From Serpens sp035497915 (GTDB lineage: Bacteria; Pseudomonadota; Gammaproteobacteria; Pseudomonadales; Pseudomonadaceae): a stretch of DNA of 64,000 nucleotides. Shown here one piece after another: positions 16,238 through 25,446 of this stretch. The translations under genes were made by a program, and so were the position numbers. A model generated the notes under the pieces. The model made no database searches, was not told the origin of the DNA, and was given only the letters and a program-made list of their open reading frames with translations. The stretch is taken from the NCBI RefSeq assembly GCF_035497915.1, contig NZ_DATJCS010000054.1, forward strand, positions 1-64,000. Reading direction: 5' to 3'. Position 1 is the first letter of the stretch; every line of letters begins with the position of its first letter.

Positions 16238-16975
16238 TCAGCCAGCGGCGGCTTCGGAGGCAGCTTCTTCGACGAATTCGTCGCCAGCGCCACCATTCTG
16301 CTTGCCACGCAGCACGGCGTCGGCCATCGAGCCCAGGTACAGCTGGACAGCGCGGATGGCGTCGTCGTTACCGGGGATGATGTAGTCCACGCCTTCCGGG
16401 CTGCTGTTGGTATCGACAACGCCGATGACCGGGATGCCCAGCTTGTTGGCTTCGCTGATGGCGATGCGCTCGTGGTCGACGTCGATCACGAACAGCGCGT
16501 CCGGCAGGCCGCCCATTTCCTTGATGCCGCCCAGGCTGCGCTCGAGCTTCTCGAGGTCACGGGTGCGCATCAGGGCTTCCTTCTTGGTCAGCTTCTCGAA
16601 GGTGCCGTCCTGGGACTGGCCTTCGAGCTCGCGCAGACGCTTGATGGAGGCGCGGATGGTCTTGTAGTTGGTGAGCATGCCGCCCAGCCAGCGGTGGTCG
16701 ACATAGGGCATGCCGCAACGGGTGGCTTCTTCGGCGACGATCTTGCCGGCGGAGCGCTTGGTGCCCACGAACAGGATCTTGTTCTTGCCGACAGCCAGCT
16801 TTTCAACGAAGGTCAGCGCCTCGTTGAACATCGGCAGGGTCTTTTCCAGGTTGACGATGTGAATCTTGTTGCGCGCGCCGAAGATGTACTTGCCCATCTT
16901 CGGGTTCCAGTAACGGGTCTGGTGGCCGAAGTGCACACCGGCCTTCAGCATATCGCGCATGGTGACTTGGGACAT
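16238..16975 (-). CDS. rpsB: 30S ribosomal protein S2
   Basis: A structural protein of the small ribosomal subunit. 245 aa starting MSQVTMRDMLKAGVHFGHQT; the family hallmarks RYWNPKMGKYIFGARNKIHI and NKLGIPVIGVVDTNS are present. The start at 16975 is preceded by a Shine-Dalgarno-like AGAGGAACG; a longer frame upstream is the leader. Divergent from map. Confidence 0.98.
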   Translation of the reverse strand: MSQVTMRDMLKAGVHFGHQTRYWNPKMGKYIFGARNKIHIVNLEKTLPMFNEALTFVEKLAVGKNKILFVGTKRSAGKIVAEEATRCGMPYVDHRWLGGMLTNYKTIRASIKRLRELEGQSQDGTFEKLTKKEALMRTRDLEKLERSLGGIKEMGGLPDALFVIDVDHERIAISEANKLGIPVIGVVDTNSSPEGVDYIIPGNDDAIRAVQLYLGSMADAVLRGKQNGGAGDEFVEEAASEAAAG

Positions 16976-17100
16976 GATCGTTCCTCTATAAGTCGGGTTA
17001 GGCCTCCACGCATCCCGATCTCCAACCCTTTCGGGCACCCAGGAAACCGTGTCGACGCGTGTGCGGATTTGATCGCCGGACGGGACCACCCCGTCGAGCG
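16976..17100 (-). promoter_or_regulatory. Probable rpsB 5' leader (S2 autoregulatory site)
   Basis: If transcription starts about 7 bases after the -10 at 17107-17112, rpsB has an untranslated leader of roughly 125 nucleotides. Known gammaproteobacterial rpsB messages carry a conserved leader through which S2 represses its own translation. The leader here is long and GC-rich and could fold; the structure was not computed. Confidence 0.4.
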
Positions 17101-17106
17101 GCGCGT

Positions 17107-17115
17107 TTTATAGCA
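17107..17115 (-). promoter_or_regulatory. Extended -10 promoter element for rpsB
   Basis: Minus strand TGCTATAAA: a TG-n extension followed by TATAAA, a 5 of 6 match to the -10 consensus. No strong -35 is seen at the usual distance, which an extended -10 can tolerate. It is placed for transcription of rpsB-tsf. Confidence 0.5.
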
Positions 17116-17269
17116 TAACGGGGCGCCGGAAAGCTAGGACGACCACCGTCCGCTGACACATTTTCCCGGCCGGCACGGCCGCGCCATCCGCCCGGCGGCA
17201 ATCGCTTTGGTTTATCATTCCGCTCCCTTGTATCGCAGAGCGCGCCGCCGAGCGCCGTAAGAGATCTCC

Positions 17270-18052
17270 ATGACCGTGTCCATCAAGACCCCGGAAGAAA
17301 TCGAGAAGATGCGCGTGGCCGGCCGCCTGGCCGCCGAAGTGCTGGAAATGATCGAGCCCCACGTCCAGGCCGGGGTCACCACCGAGGAGCTGGATCGCAT
17401 CTGCCACGACTACATCGTCAACGTCCAGCAGGCCATCCCCGCCCCCCTCAACTACCACGGCTATCCGAAGTCGATCTGCACCTCGATCAACCACGTGGTG
17501 TGCCACGGCATCCCGAACGACAAGCCGCTGAAGAACGGCGACATCATCAATATCGACATCACCGTCATCAAGGACGGCTACCACGGCGACACCAGCAAGA
17601 TGTTCCTGGTCGGCAGCGTGCCCGAATGGGCCGAACGCCTGTGCCGCATCACCCAGGAATGCCTGTATAAAGGCATCGAAATGGTGCGTCCCGGCACCCG
17701 CCTGGGCGATATCGGCGAAGTGATCCAGAAGCACGCCGAGAGTCATGGCTTCTCCATCGTGCGCGAATACTGCGGGCACGGTATTGGTGCGGTGTTCCAC
17801 GAGGAGCCCCAGGTGCTGCACTACGGCAAGGCAGGCACCGGCATGGAACTCAAGGAAGGCATGACCTTCACCATCGAACCGATGCTCAACCAGGGGCGCC
17901 CGGAAACCCGCACCCTGGGCGATGGCTGGACCGCCATCACCAAGGATCGCAAGCTGTCCGCCCAGTGGGAGCACACCCTGCTGGTCACCGCGACCGGCTA
18001 CGAGATCCTCACCCTGCGCAAGGATGACACCATCGCTCACCGCTCGGCCTGA
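17270..18052 (+). CDS. map: Methionine aminopeptidase, type I
   Basis: Removes the initiator methionine from nascent proteins. 260 aa with the pita-bread fold; the dimetal ligands appear in order: NIDITVIKDGYHGDTSKMF (two Asp), CGHGIG (His), FTIEPML (Glu) and WEHTLLVT (Glu). It starts a plus-strand run with glnD, whose ATG is 43 bases after the map stop. Confidence 0.96.
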   Translation: MTVSIKTPEEIEKMRVAGRLAAEVLEMIEPHVQAGVTTEELDRICHDYIVNVQQAIPAPLNYHGYPKSICTSINHVVCHGIPNDKPLKNGDIINIDITVIKDGYHGDTSKMFLVGSVPEWAERLCRITQECLYKGIEMVRPGTRLGDIGEVIQKHAESHGFSIVREYCGHGIGAVFHEEPQVLHYGKAGTGMELKEGMTFTIEPMLNQGRPETRTLGDGWTAITKDRKLSAQWEHTLLVTATGYEILTLRKDDTIAHRSA

Positions 18053-18095
18053 ATCCTGCTATAGCAGGCCGCCCTCCAGCAGCAAGGCCGTAGTC

Positions 18096-20798
18096 ATGCG
18101 CACGATCGACACCGAATTGTTCGACCCTGGCCAGTTCCAGGCGGAACTGAGCCTCAAGGCCAGCCCCATCGCAGCCTTCAAGAAGGCCATCGGCCGGGCC
18201 CGCGAAGTGCTCGACCGGCGTTTCCTGGCCGGGCAGGACATCCGCCGACTGGTCCGTGACCGCGCCTGGTTCGTCGACCAGATCCTGCAGGCGGCCTGGC
18301 AACGCTTCGACTGGAGCACCGACGCGGACATCGCCCTGCTCGCCGTGGGCGGCTACGGCCGCGGCGAGCTGCATCCCTATTCGGACATCGACCTGCTGAT
18401 CCTGCTGGACAATGCCGACCACGAGCTGTTTCGCGCGCCCATCGAAGGCTTCCTTACCCTGCTCTGGGATATCGGCCTGGACGTCGGCCAGAGCGTGCGC
18501 TCGGTGGCCGAGTGCGCCGAGGAGGCGCGCGCCGACCTGACGGTGATCACCAACCTGATGGAAAGCCGCACCATCGCCGGCCCGGAGCGGCTGCGCGAGC
18601 GCATGCAGGCGGTCACCAGTCCGCAGTGCATGTGGCCGAGCGAGGAGTTCTTTGTCGCCAAGCGCCGCGAGCAGCGCACCCGCCACGCCAAGTACAACGA
18701 CACCGAGTACAACCTGGAGCCCAACGTGAAGGGCTCGCCGGGTGGTCTGCGCGACATCCAGACCATCCTGTGGATGGCCCGCCGGCACTTCGGCACCCTG
18801 AACATGCAGGCCATGGTGGCGCAGGGTTTCCTGCTGGAAAGCGAGCAGGCGATCCTCACCAGTGCCCAGGAGTTCCTCTGGAAGGTGCGCTACGCGCTGC
18901 ACATGCTGGCCGGCCGCGCCGAGGACCGCCTGCTGTTCGATCATCAGCGGCGCATCGCCGGCCTGCTCGGCTACAGCAACAGCGACGCCAAGACCGCCGT
19001 CGAGCGCTTCATGCAGAAGTACTACCGGGTGGTCATGGGCGTAGCGGAACTCAACGACCTGATCAAGCAGCACTTCGAGGAAGTCATCCTCGCCCATGAT
19101 GGCGACGAACCGCCGCAACCGGTCAACAACCGTTTCCAGATCCGCAACGGCTACCTGGAAGTGACCCACGACAAGGTCTTCGAGCGCACGCCGTTCGCCA
19201 TCCTGGAAATCTTCGTGCTGCTGGCCCAGCACCCGGGCACCAAGGGCGTGCGCGCCGACACCATCCGCCAGCTGCGCGATCACCGCTACCTGATCGACGA
19301 TGAGTTCCGCGCCGACATCCGCAACACCAGCCTGTTCATCGAGCTGTTCCGCAGCAGCCAGGGCATCCACCGCAACCTGCGGCGCATGAACCGCTACGGC
19401 ATCCTCGGCCGCTACCTGCCGGAGTTCGGCCAGATCGTCGGACAGATGCAGCACGACCTGTTCCACATCTATACGGTCGACGCGCACACCCTCAACCTGA
19501 TCAAGCACCTGCGCAAGTTCAAGTGGCCGGAGCTGGCGGAGAAGTTTCCGCTGGCCAGCCGGCTGATCGACCAGTTGCCCAAGCCGGAGCTGATCTACCT
19601 GGCCGGCCTCTACCACGACATCGGCAAGGGCCGTGGCGGCGACCACTCGGAACTCGGCGCGCAGTTCGCCGCAGCCTTCTGCGCGCGGCATCAGTTGCCG
19701 CCGTGGGACAGCCGACTGATCGTCTGGCTGGTCAGCAACCACCTGGCGATGTCCACCACCGCGCAGCGCAAGGACCTCTCCGACCCGCAGGTGATCAACG
19801 ACTTTGCCCAGCTGGTCGGAGACAGCACGCGCCTGGACTACCTCTACGTGCTCACCGTGGCGGACATCAACGCCACCAACCCGACCCTGTGGAACTCCTG
19901 GCGGGCCAGCCTGCTGCGCCAGCTGTACGACGCCACCCTGCGCGCCCTGAATCGCGGGCTGGCCAACCCGCTGGATCGCGAGGAGCAGATCTGCCAGACG
20001 CAGAGCGCCGCGCTCGACCTGCTGGCCGCCGCCGGCATCGACCCGGACGCGGCGGAACAGCTGTGGAGCCAGCTGGGCGACGACTATTTCCTGCGCCACG
20101 GCGCCGACGACATCGCCTGGCATACCCAGGCGATTCTCGACCACCCACCGGGCGGCGAACCCCTGGTGCTGATCCGCCAGACCGCGCAGCGCGAGCGGGA
20201 AGGTGCCAGCCAGATCTTCATCTACGCCCCCGACCAGCACGATTTCTTCGCGGTGACCGTGGCCGCCATGGACCAGCTCAACCTGGACATCCATGACGCG
20301 CGCATCATCACCTCGACCAGCCAGTTCACCCTGGACACCTACATCGTGCTGGATGCCGACGACGGCCGGGTGATCGACACCCCCGAGCGCATCGAAGAGA
20401 TCCGCCGCGGCCTGATCGACGCACTGAAGAGTCCCAATGACTACCCGGCGATCATCCAGCGCCGCGTGCCGCGCCAGCTCAAGCACTTCGCCTTCGCGCC
20501 GCAGGTGACCATCCACAACGACGCGCAGCGCGCGGTCACCGTGCTGGAACTGATCGCCCCGGACCGCCCCGGCCTGCTGGCGCGCATCGGCAAGATCTTC
20601 CTGGATTTCGACCTGTCGCTGCAGAACGCCAAGATCACCACGCTCGGCGAGCGGGTCGAGGACGTGTTCTTCCTCACCGACGCCCACAACCAGCCCCTCT
20701 CCGACCCCGAGCTGTGCGCGCGCCTGCAACAGGCCATCGTCGAACAGCTTGCGGTGGAAGGCAGCCCCGCCATCGACATGAACCACCTCAGCATCTGA
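18096..20798 (+). CDS. glnD: Bifunctional PII uridylyltransferase/uridylyl-removing enzyme
   Basis: The glutamine sensor that adds UMP to or removes it from the PII protein and so controls nitrogen metabolism. 900 aa: nucleotidyltransferase domain with GGYGRGELHPYSDIDLLILL near residues 83-102, an HD phosphohydrolase domain with YHDIGKGRGGDHSELG near 503-520, and two C-terminal ACT domains (about 705-785 and 815-895) for glutamine binding. I chose MRTIDTELFD at 18096 since the longer frame reads through the end of map. Confidence 0.97.
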   Translation: MRTIDTELFDPGQFQAELSLKASPIAAFKKAIGRAREVLDRRFLAGQDIRRLVRDRAWFVDQILQAAWQRFDWSTDADIALLAVGGYGRGELHPYSDIDLLILLDNADHELFRAPIEGFLTLLWDIGLDVGQSVRSVAECAEEARADLTVITNLMESRTIAGPERLRERMQAVTSPQCMWPSEEFFVAKRREQRTRHAKYNDTEYNLEPNVKGSPGGLRDIQTILWMARRHFGTLNMQAMVAQGFLLESEQAILTSAQEFLWKVRYALHMLAGRAEDRLLFDHQRRIAGLLGYSNSDAKTAVERFMQKYYRVVMGVAELNDLIKQHFEEVILAHDGDEPPQPVNNRFQIRNGYLEVTHDKVFERTPFAILEIFVLLAQHPGTKGVRADTIRQLRDHRYLIDDEFRADIRNTSLFIELFRSSQGIHRNLRRMNRYGILGRYLPEFGQIVGQMQHDLFHIYTVDAHTLNLIKHLRKFKWPELAEKFPLASRLIDQLPKPELIYLAGLYHDIGKGRGGDHSELGAQFAAAFCARHQLPPWDSRLIVWLVSNHLAMSTTAQRKDLSDPQVINDFAQLVGDSTRLDYLYVLTVADINATNPTLWNSWRASLLRQLYDATLRALNRGLANPLDREEQICQTQSAALDLLAAAGIDPDAAEQLWSQLGDDYFLRHGADDIAWHTQAILDHPPGGEPLVLIRQTAQREREGASQIFIYAPDQHDFFAVTVAAMDQLNLDIHDARIITSTSQFTLDTYIVLDADDGRVIDTPERIEEIRRGLIDALKSPNDYPAIIQRRVPRQLKHFAFAPQVTIHNDAQRAVTVLELIAPDRPGLLARIGKIFLDFDLSLQNAKITTLGERVEDVFFLTDAHNQPLSDPELCARLQQAIVEQLAVEGSPAIDMNHLSI

Positions 20799-20806
20799 CC
20801 ACACCC

Positions 20807-22000
20807 ATGAATCCAGCCCTGTCCCTGCTGCACCCCTACCCCTTCGAGAAACTGCGCGCGCTGATGGCCGGCGCGCAGCCACCGGCCGACCGGGCGCACA
20901 TCGCCCTGTCCATCGGCGAACCCAAGCACGCCGCGCCGACCTTTGTCGCCGAGACCCTGGCCGCGCACATTGACCAGCTGTCGGTGTATCCGGCCACCCT
21001 GGGCTCGCCCGCCCTGCGCGAAGCCATCGTCGCCTGGTGCCAGCGGCGCTTCGGCGTACCGGACGGCTGGCTGGACGCCGCCCGCCACGCACTGCCGGTC
21101 AGCGGCACCCGCGAGGCGCTGTTCTCCTTCGTGCAGGCGGTGTTCAACCGCGAACAGGGCGGCCTGGTGGTCAGTCCCAACCCGTTCTATCAGATCTACG
21201 AAGGCGCGGCCCTGCTGGCCGGCGCCACGCCCCACTACCTGCCGTGCCTGGCCGACAACGGCTTCGCGCCGGATTACGACGCGGTACCGGCCGAGGTCTG
21301 GCAGCGCACGCAGATCCTGTTCATCTGCTCGCCGGGCAACCCCACCGGCGCGCTGCTGCCGCTAGCGACGCTGAAGAAGCTGATCGCCCTGGCGGACGAG
21401 CACGACTTCGTGATCGCCGCCGACGAGTGCTACAGCGAACTGTACTTCGACGAGGACAACCCGCCGCCCGGCCTGCTCAGCGCCTGCGTCGAGCTGGGCC
21501 GCAGCGACTTCAAACGCTGCGTGGTGTTCCACAGCCTGTCCAAGCGCTCCAACCTGCCAGGCCTGCGCTCCGGCTTCGTGGCCGGCGACGCCGAGATCCT
21601 CAAGGGCTACCTGCTCTACCGCACCTACCACGGCTGCGCGCTGCCCGGCCATGTGCAACGGGCTAGCGAGGCGGCCTGGAAGGACGAGGCGCATGTGCGC
21701 GCCAACCGCGAGCTGTACCGACAGAAGTTCGATGCAGTGCTGGACATCCTCGCGCCGGCGCTCGACGTGCAGCGCCCGGATGGCAGCTTCTACCTGTGGG
21801 CGAAAACCCCGGGCGACGATGCCAGCTTCGCCCGCGACCTGTTCGCCCGCGAGCACGTCACCGTGCTGCCCGGCTCGTTCCTGTCCCGCGAAGTGGACGG
21901 CGTCAACCCCGGTGCGGGCCGCGTGCGCATGGCGCTGGTGGCCTCGCTGGAGGAATGCGTCGAGGCCGCCGAGCGAATTCGCCGCTTCCTGTCCGCGTAG
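20807..22000 (+). CDS. dapC: Succinyldiaminopimelate transaminase
   Basis: A PLP-dependent fold-I aminotransferase that converts N-succinyl-2-amino-6-ketopimelate to N-succinyl-L,L-diaminopimelate, one step after DapD and one before DapE in lysine and peptidoglycan synthesis. 397 aa. The PLP lysine lies in HSLSKRSNLPGLRSGF near residue 245, and the SPGNPTGALLPL and AADECYSELY motifs are typical. The start is 8 bases after the glnD stop. dapD follows within 600 bases and dapE is elsewhere in this window. Confidence 0.92.
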   Translation: MNPALSLLHPYPFEKLRALMAGAQPPADRAHIALSIGEPKHAAPTFVAETLAAHIDQLSVYPATLGSPALREAIVAWCQRRFGVPDGWLDAARHALPVSGTREALFSFVQAVFNREQGGLVVSPNPFYQIYEGAALLAGATPHYLPCLADNGFAPDYDAVPAEVWQRTQILFICSPGNPTGALLPLATLKKLIALADEHDFVIAADECYSELYFDEDNPPPGLLSACVELGRSDFKRCVVFHSLSKRSNLPGLRSGFVAGDAEILKGYLLYRTYHGCALPGHVQRASEAAWKDEAHVRANRELYRQKFDAVLDILAPALDVQRPDGSFYLWAKTPGDDASFARDLFAREHVTVLPGSFLSREVDGVNPGAGRVRMALVASLEECVEAAERIRRFLSA

Positions 22001-22176
22001 GGCGGGCGCCCGGCCGCCCAAGCAGGTAGGGCGGCCAAGGCAGAGCGTTGACCACCCTGCGCCCATGCGGATGCGCACCGCCCGAGTTGTTCCACGACGC
22101 GTAAACAACGGACGGCGGAGCGTGGCATAATTCGCTGCCTCGGACGCCACGACGCGCCATCAGGATAAGTAAATCA

Positions 22177-22524
22177 ATGACTTACACCCTCTTCGGCATC
22201 AAGGCCTGTGACACCATGAAGAAGGCCCGCACCTGGCTCGACGAACAGGGCATCCCCTACGCCTTTCATGATTACAAGACCGCCGGCATCGATCGCGCGC
22301 ACCTGCAGCGCTGGTGCGCCGAACATGGCTGGCAGACCGTGCTGAACCGCGCCGGCACCACCTTTCGCAAGCTCGACGACAGCCAGAAGGCCGACCTGGA
22401 CGAAGCCAGGGCCATCGAGCTGATGCTGGCCCAACCCTCGATGATCAAGCGCCCGGTGCTCGAGCTCGGTGATCGCACGCTGGTCGGCTTCAAACCCGAG
22501 CTCTACAACGCCGCATTGACCTGA
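22177..22524 (+). CDS. ArsC/Spx-family protein (YffB-like)
   Basis: A 115-residue thioredoxin-fold protein of the Spx/MgsR/YffB branch. The start MTYTLFGIKACDTMKKAR shows a single N-terminal cysteine (CDTMKKA) as in YffB rather than a CxxC. The middle QTVLNRAGTTFRKL and the C-terminal IKRPVLE motif are standard. YffB proteins lie beside dap genes in many proteobacteria, and the function is uncertain; reduction with glutathione is suspected. It sits between dapC and dapD on the same strand. Confidence 0.88.
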   Translation: MTYTLFGIKACDTMKKARTWLDEQGIPYAFHDYKTAGIDRAHLQRWCAEHGWQTVLNRAGTTFRKLDDSQKADLDEARAIELMLAQPSMIKRPVLELGDRTLVGFKPELYNAALT

Positions 22525-22560
22525 CCCATTCCGATCTGAAGACCATAAGGAAAACCGCCC

Positions 22561-23595
22561 ATGACCACCTCCCTGTTCAGCCTGGCCTTCGGGGTCGGAA
22601 CCCAGAATCGTCAGGGCGCCTGGCTGGAAATCTTCTACCCCCAGCCGCTGCTCAAGCCGTCCGCCGAGCTGCTGGCCGCCGTGCTGCCGCTGCTGGACTA
22701 CGCCGGCGGCAACCAGGCCATTGCCATCAACAAGGACAAGGCCGCTGATCTTTCCGTCGCCCTGAAAGGCATCGATGCCGCCCAGTCCGCCCTGCTGGTG
22801 CGCCTGGCCGAAAGCCAGAAGCCGCTGGTGGTCACCCTGCTGGCGGACGACGCCGCGCTGACCTCCACCCCCGAGGCGTACCTGAAGCTGCACTTGCTGT
22901 CGCACCGCCTGGTCAAGCCGCACGGCCTGAACCTCACCGGCATCTTCCCGCTGCTGCCCAACGTGGCCTGGACCAGCGAAGGCGCCATCGACCTCGCCGA
23001 GCTGGCCGAATGCCAGCTCGAAGCGCGCCTCAAGGGCCGCCTGCTGGAAGTCTTCTCGGTGGACAAGTTCCCGAAGATGACCGACTACGTGGTGCCGAGC
23101 GGCGTGCGCATCGCCGACAGCGCGCGCATCCGCCTGGGCGCCCACATCGGTGAAGGCACCACGGTGATGCACGAAGGCTTCGTCAACTTCAACGCCGGCA
23201 CCGCCGGCCCGGGCATGGTCGAAGGGCGCATTTCCGCCGGCGTGTTCGTCGGCAAGGGCTCCGACCTGGGCGGCGGCTGCTCCACCATGGGCACCCTGTC
23301 CGGTGGCGGCAACATCGTCATCAGCGTCGGCGAAGGCTGCCTGATCGGCGCCAACGCCGGCATCGGCATCCCGCTGGGCGACCGCAACACCGTGGAGTCC
23401 GGCCTGTACATCACCGCCGGCACCAAGGTGGCGCTGCTCGACGACCAGAACGCACTGGTCAAGGTGGTCAAGGCACGCGAGCTGGCCGGCCAGCCGGACC
23501 TGCTGTTCCGCCGCAATTCCCAGACTGGCGCGGTCGAATGCAAGACCAACAAGAGTGCCATCGAGCTCAACGAAGCGCTGCACGCGCACAACTGA
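22561..23595 (+). CDS. dapD: 2,3,4,5-tetrahydropyridine-2,6-dicarboxylate N-succinyltransferase
   Basis: Succinylates tetrahydrodipicolinate in the lysine pathway. 344 aa, the longer form with an extended N-terminal domain found in Pseudomonas, followed by a left-handed beta-helix. The central segment GEGTTVMHEGFVNFNAG and GKGSDLGGGCSTMGTLSGG are diagnostic. Preceded by AAGGAAAACC as ribosome site. Confidence 0.95.
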   Translation: MTTSLFSLAFGVGTQNRQGAWLEIFYPQPLLKPSAELLAAVLPLLDYAGGNQAIAINKDKAADLSVALKGIDAAQSALLVRLAESQKPLVVTLLADDAALTSTPEAYLKLHLLSHRLVKPHGLNLTGIFPLLPNVAWTSEGAIDLAELAECQLEARLKGRLLEVFSVDKFPKMTDYVVPSGVRIADSARIRLGAHIGEGTTVMHEGFVNFNAGTAGPGMVEGRISAGVFVGKGSDLGGGCSTMGTLSGGGNIVISVGEGCLIGANAGIGIPLGDRNTVESGLYITAGTKVALLDDQNALVKVVKARELAGQPDLLFRRNSQTGAVECKTNKSAIELNEALHAHN

Positions 23596-23647
23596 CCGTC
23601 ACGCCAGGCCGCGAGCGCAACGCGGCTCGCGGCCCGAGGTGGTTCGT

Positions 23648-24853
23648 ATGGTTCTGCATTCCCCCTGGCGCGCCGATTTTCCGGCCCTGTCGCTGTTCGA
23701 AGCCCAGGGCCAGATCTATCTGGACAGCGCCGCCACCGCGCAGAAGCCGCAGGCGCTGATCGACGCGCTGACCGGCTACTACACCAGCGGCGTGGCCAAT
23801 GTGCATCGCGCCCAGCACCCGCCGGCCGAGCGGGTCACCCGCCTGTACGAAGCCGCCCGGCAACGGGTGGCGCACTGGCTGAACGCGGCCAGCCCCAGCC
23901 AGATCGTCTTCACGCGCGGCACCACCGAGGCGCTCAACCTGCTGGCCTACGGCCTGGAGCCGCTGATTTCCCTGGGCGATGAAATCGTCATCAGCGCCCT
24001 GGAGCACCACGCCAACCTGCTGCCCTGGCAGCAACTGGCGCAGCGCTGCCAGGCCCGGCTGGTGATCCTGCCACTGGATGCCCGGGGCGAGATCGAACTG
24101 GACGCCGCCGCCCGCCTGATCGGCCCGCGCACGCGCATCCTGGCGGTCAGCCAGCTATCCAACGTGCTGGGCCGCTGGCAACCCGTGGACGCGCTGGTGC
24201 GCCTGGCCCGCGCCCAGGGCGCGATCACCGTGGTCGACGGCGCCCAGGCCAGCGTGCACGGCCGCCACGACTTGCAGGCGCTGGGCTGCGACTTCTATGC
24301 CTTCTCCGCCCACAAGCTCTACGGACCGGACGGTGTCGGCGTGCTCTACGGGCGCGCCGATTGCCTGAATCAACTGCGTCACTGGCAGTTCGGCGGCGAG
24401 ATGGTGCGCCGGGCGGACTTCCACAGCGCCGACTTCCATGCCGCGCCCATGGGCCTGGAAGCCGGCACGCCCCCGATCGCCGGGGTCATCGGCCTCGGCG
24501 CCACGCTGGATTACCTGTCCGGCCTGAACGCCCAGGCGGTGCGCGAGCATGAGCAGGCGCTGCTGGAACAGCTGGTAGCCGGCCTGTCGGTGCGCGAGGG
24601 CGTGCGCCTGCTCGGCGAACCCCAGGCGGCGCTGGCCAGCTTCGTGGTGGACGACGTGCACCACTCCGATCTGGCCCAGCTGCTCGGCGAACAGGGCATC
24701 GCCGTGCGTGGCGGCAACCACTGCGCCATGCCGCTGATGCAACGCCTCGGCGTGCCGGGCGCGATCCGCGTGTCGCTGGGGCTGTACAACGATGGCGAGG
24801 ACCTGAGCCGGTTCTTCACCGCCCTGGATCAGGCGCTGGAGATCCTGCGATGA
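23648..24853 (+). CDS. csdA: Cysteine desulfurase, type II (CsdA/SufS)
   Basis: A PLP enzyme that removes sulfur from cysteine as a persulfide. 401 aa. The PLP lysine is in FSAHKLYGPDGVGVLY near residue 224; the catalytic cysteine is in RGGNHCAMPLM near residue 358, matching the type II loop. The start MVLHSPWRADF is used rather than an ATG at 23555 that overlaps dapD. The next gene, overlapping by 4 bp, is the sulfur acceptor, so the pair acts together. Confidence 0.92.
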   Translation: MVLHSPWRADFPALSLFEAQGQIYLDSAATAQKPQALIDALTGYYTSGVANVHRAQHPPAERVTRLYEAARQRVAHWLNAASPSQIVFTRGTTEALNLLAYGLEPLISLGDEIVISALEHHANLLPWQQLAQRCQARLVILPLDARGEIELDAAARLIGPRTRILAVSQLSNVLGRWQPVDALVRLARAQGAITVVDGAQASVHGRHDLQALGCDFYAFSAHKLYGPDGVGVLYGRADCLNQLRHWQFGGEMVRRADFHSADFHAAPMGLEAGTPPIAGVIGLGATLDYLSGLNAQAVREHEQALLEQLVAGLSVREGVRLLGEPQAALASFVVDDVHHSDLAQLLGEQGIAVRGGNHCAMPLMQRLGVPGAIRVSLGLYNDGEDLSRFFTALDQALEILR

Positions 24854-25257
24854 GCCTGTCGCCCGCCGCCCGGGAGGCGCTGGACGCCTTCGCCGCCTGT
24901 CCCGGCTGGGAACAGCGCGCCCGCCTGCTGATGCAGTGGGGCGAACGCCTGGCGCCACTCGACGACGCGCTGCGCGTGCCAGCCCATCAGGTGCAGGGCT
25001 GCGAAAGCAATGTCTGGCTGCTGGCCGAACGGCACGCGGATCGCTGGCGTTTCACGGCGTACAGCGACGCGCGGCTGCTGCGCGGTCTGCTGGCGGTGTT
25101 GCTGGCGCGAGTCGATGGTCTCAGCGGCGCGGAGCTAGCACAGCTCGACGTAGCAGATTGGTTTGGCCAGCTGGGCCTGTCCAGGCACCTGTCGCCATCA
25201 CGCAGCAACGGCATGAACGCCGTGTTGCAGCGGATGCGGGAGCTGGTGTCCCCGTAG
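24850..25257 (+). CDS. csdE: Sulfur acceptor protein, SufE/CsdE family
   Basis: Accepts persulfide sulfur from the desulfurase and stimulates it. 135 aa; the acceptor cysteine is C51 in VQGCESNVWL, the standard SufE/CsdE motif. It overlaps csdA by 4 bp. With the convergent tcdA gene nearby, this mirrors the csdA-csdE-tcdA set of Escherichia coli, where sulfur transfer links to a tRNA modification. Confidence 0.92.
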   Translation: MSLSPAAREALDAFAACPGWEQRARLLMQWGERLAPLDDALRVPAHQVQGCESNVWLLAERHADRWRFTAYSDARLLRGLLAVLLARVDGLSGAELAQLDVADWFGQLGLSRHLSPSRSNGMNAVLQRMRELVSP

Positions 25258-25345
25258 GGCGGCCACCGTTGTCCTTGGCCGCCGCGCTACCTGCACATGG
25301 CGGCCAGAAATGCGCTGACCGCCCGACAAGAGGTGACGACAGGAC

Positions 25346-25435
25346 TGTGGGGCCGGGTTTATCCCGGCCAAAGGCCGGCATCCGCCGGCCCAGGGATGCC
25401 ACACCCCCGTCGGCCGGCATAAAGCCGGCCCCACA
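25346..25435. repeat. REP/BIME-like composite palindrome
   Basis: Starts TGTGGGGCCGGGTTTATCCC and ends GGCATAAAGCCGGCCCCACA (outer ends are inverted copies). Two inner palindromes: GGCCGGGTTTATCCCGGCC and GGCCGGCATAAAGCCGGCC. It lies in the convergent space between csdE and tcdA, where it could also serve as a transcription barrier. Confidence 0.9.
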
Positions 25436-25446
25436 AGGTGTTCCCC

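Noticed and set aside
18009..21092. Minus-strand frame of 1027 codons across glnD
   Set aside because: Shadow of glnD; the opposite strand has NT, HD and ACT domains.
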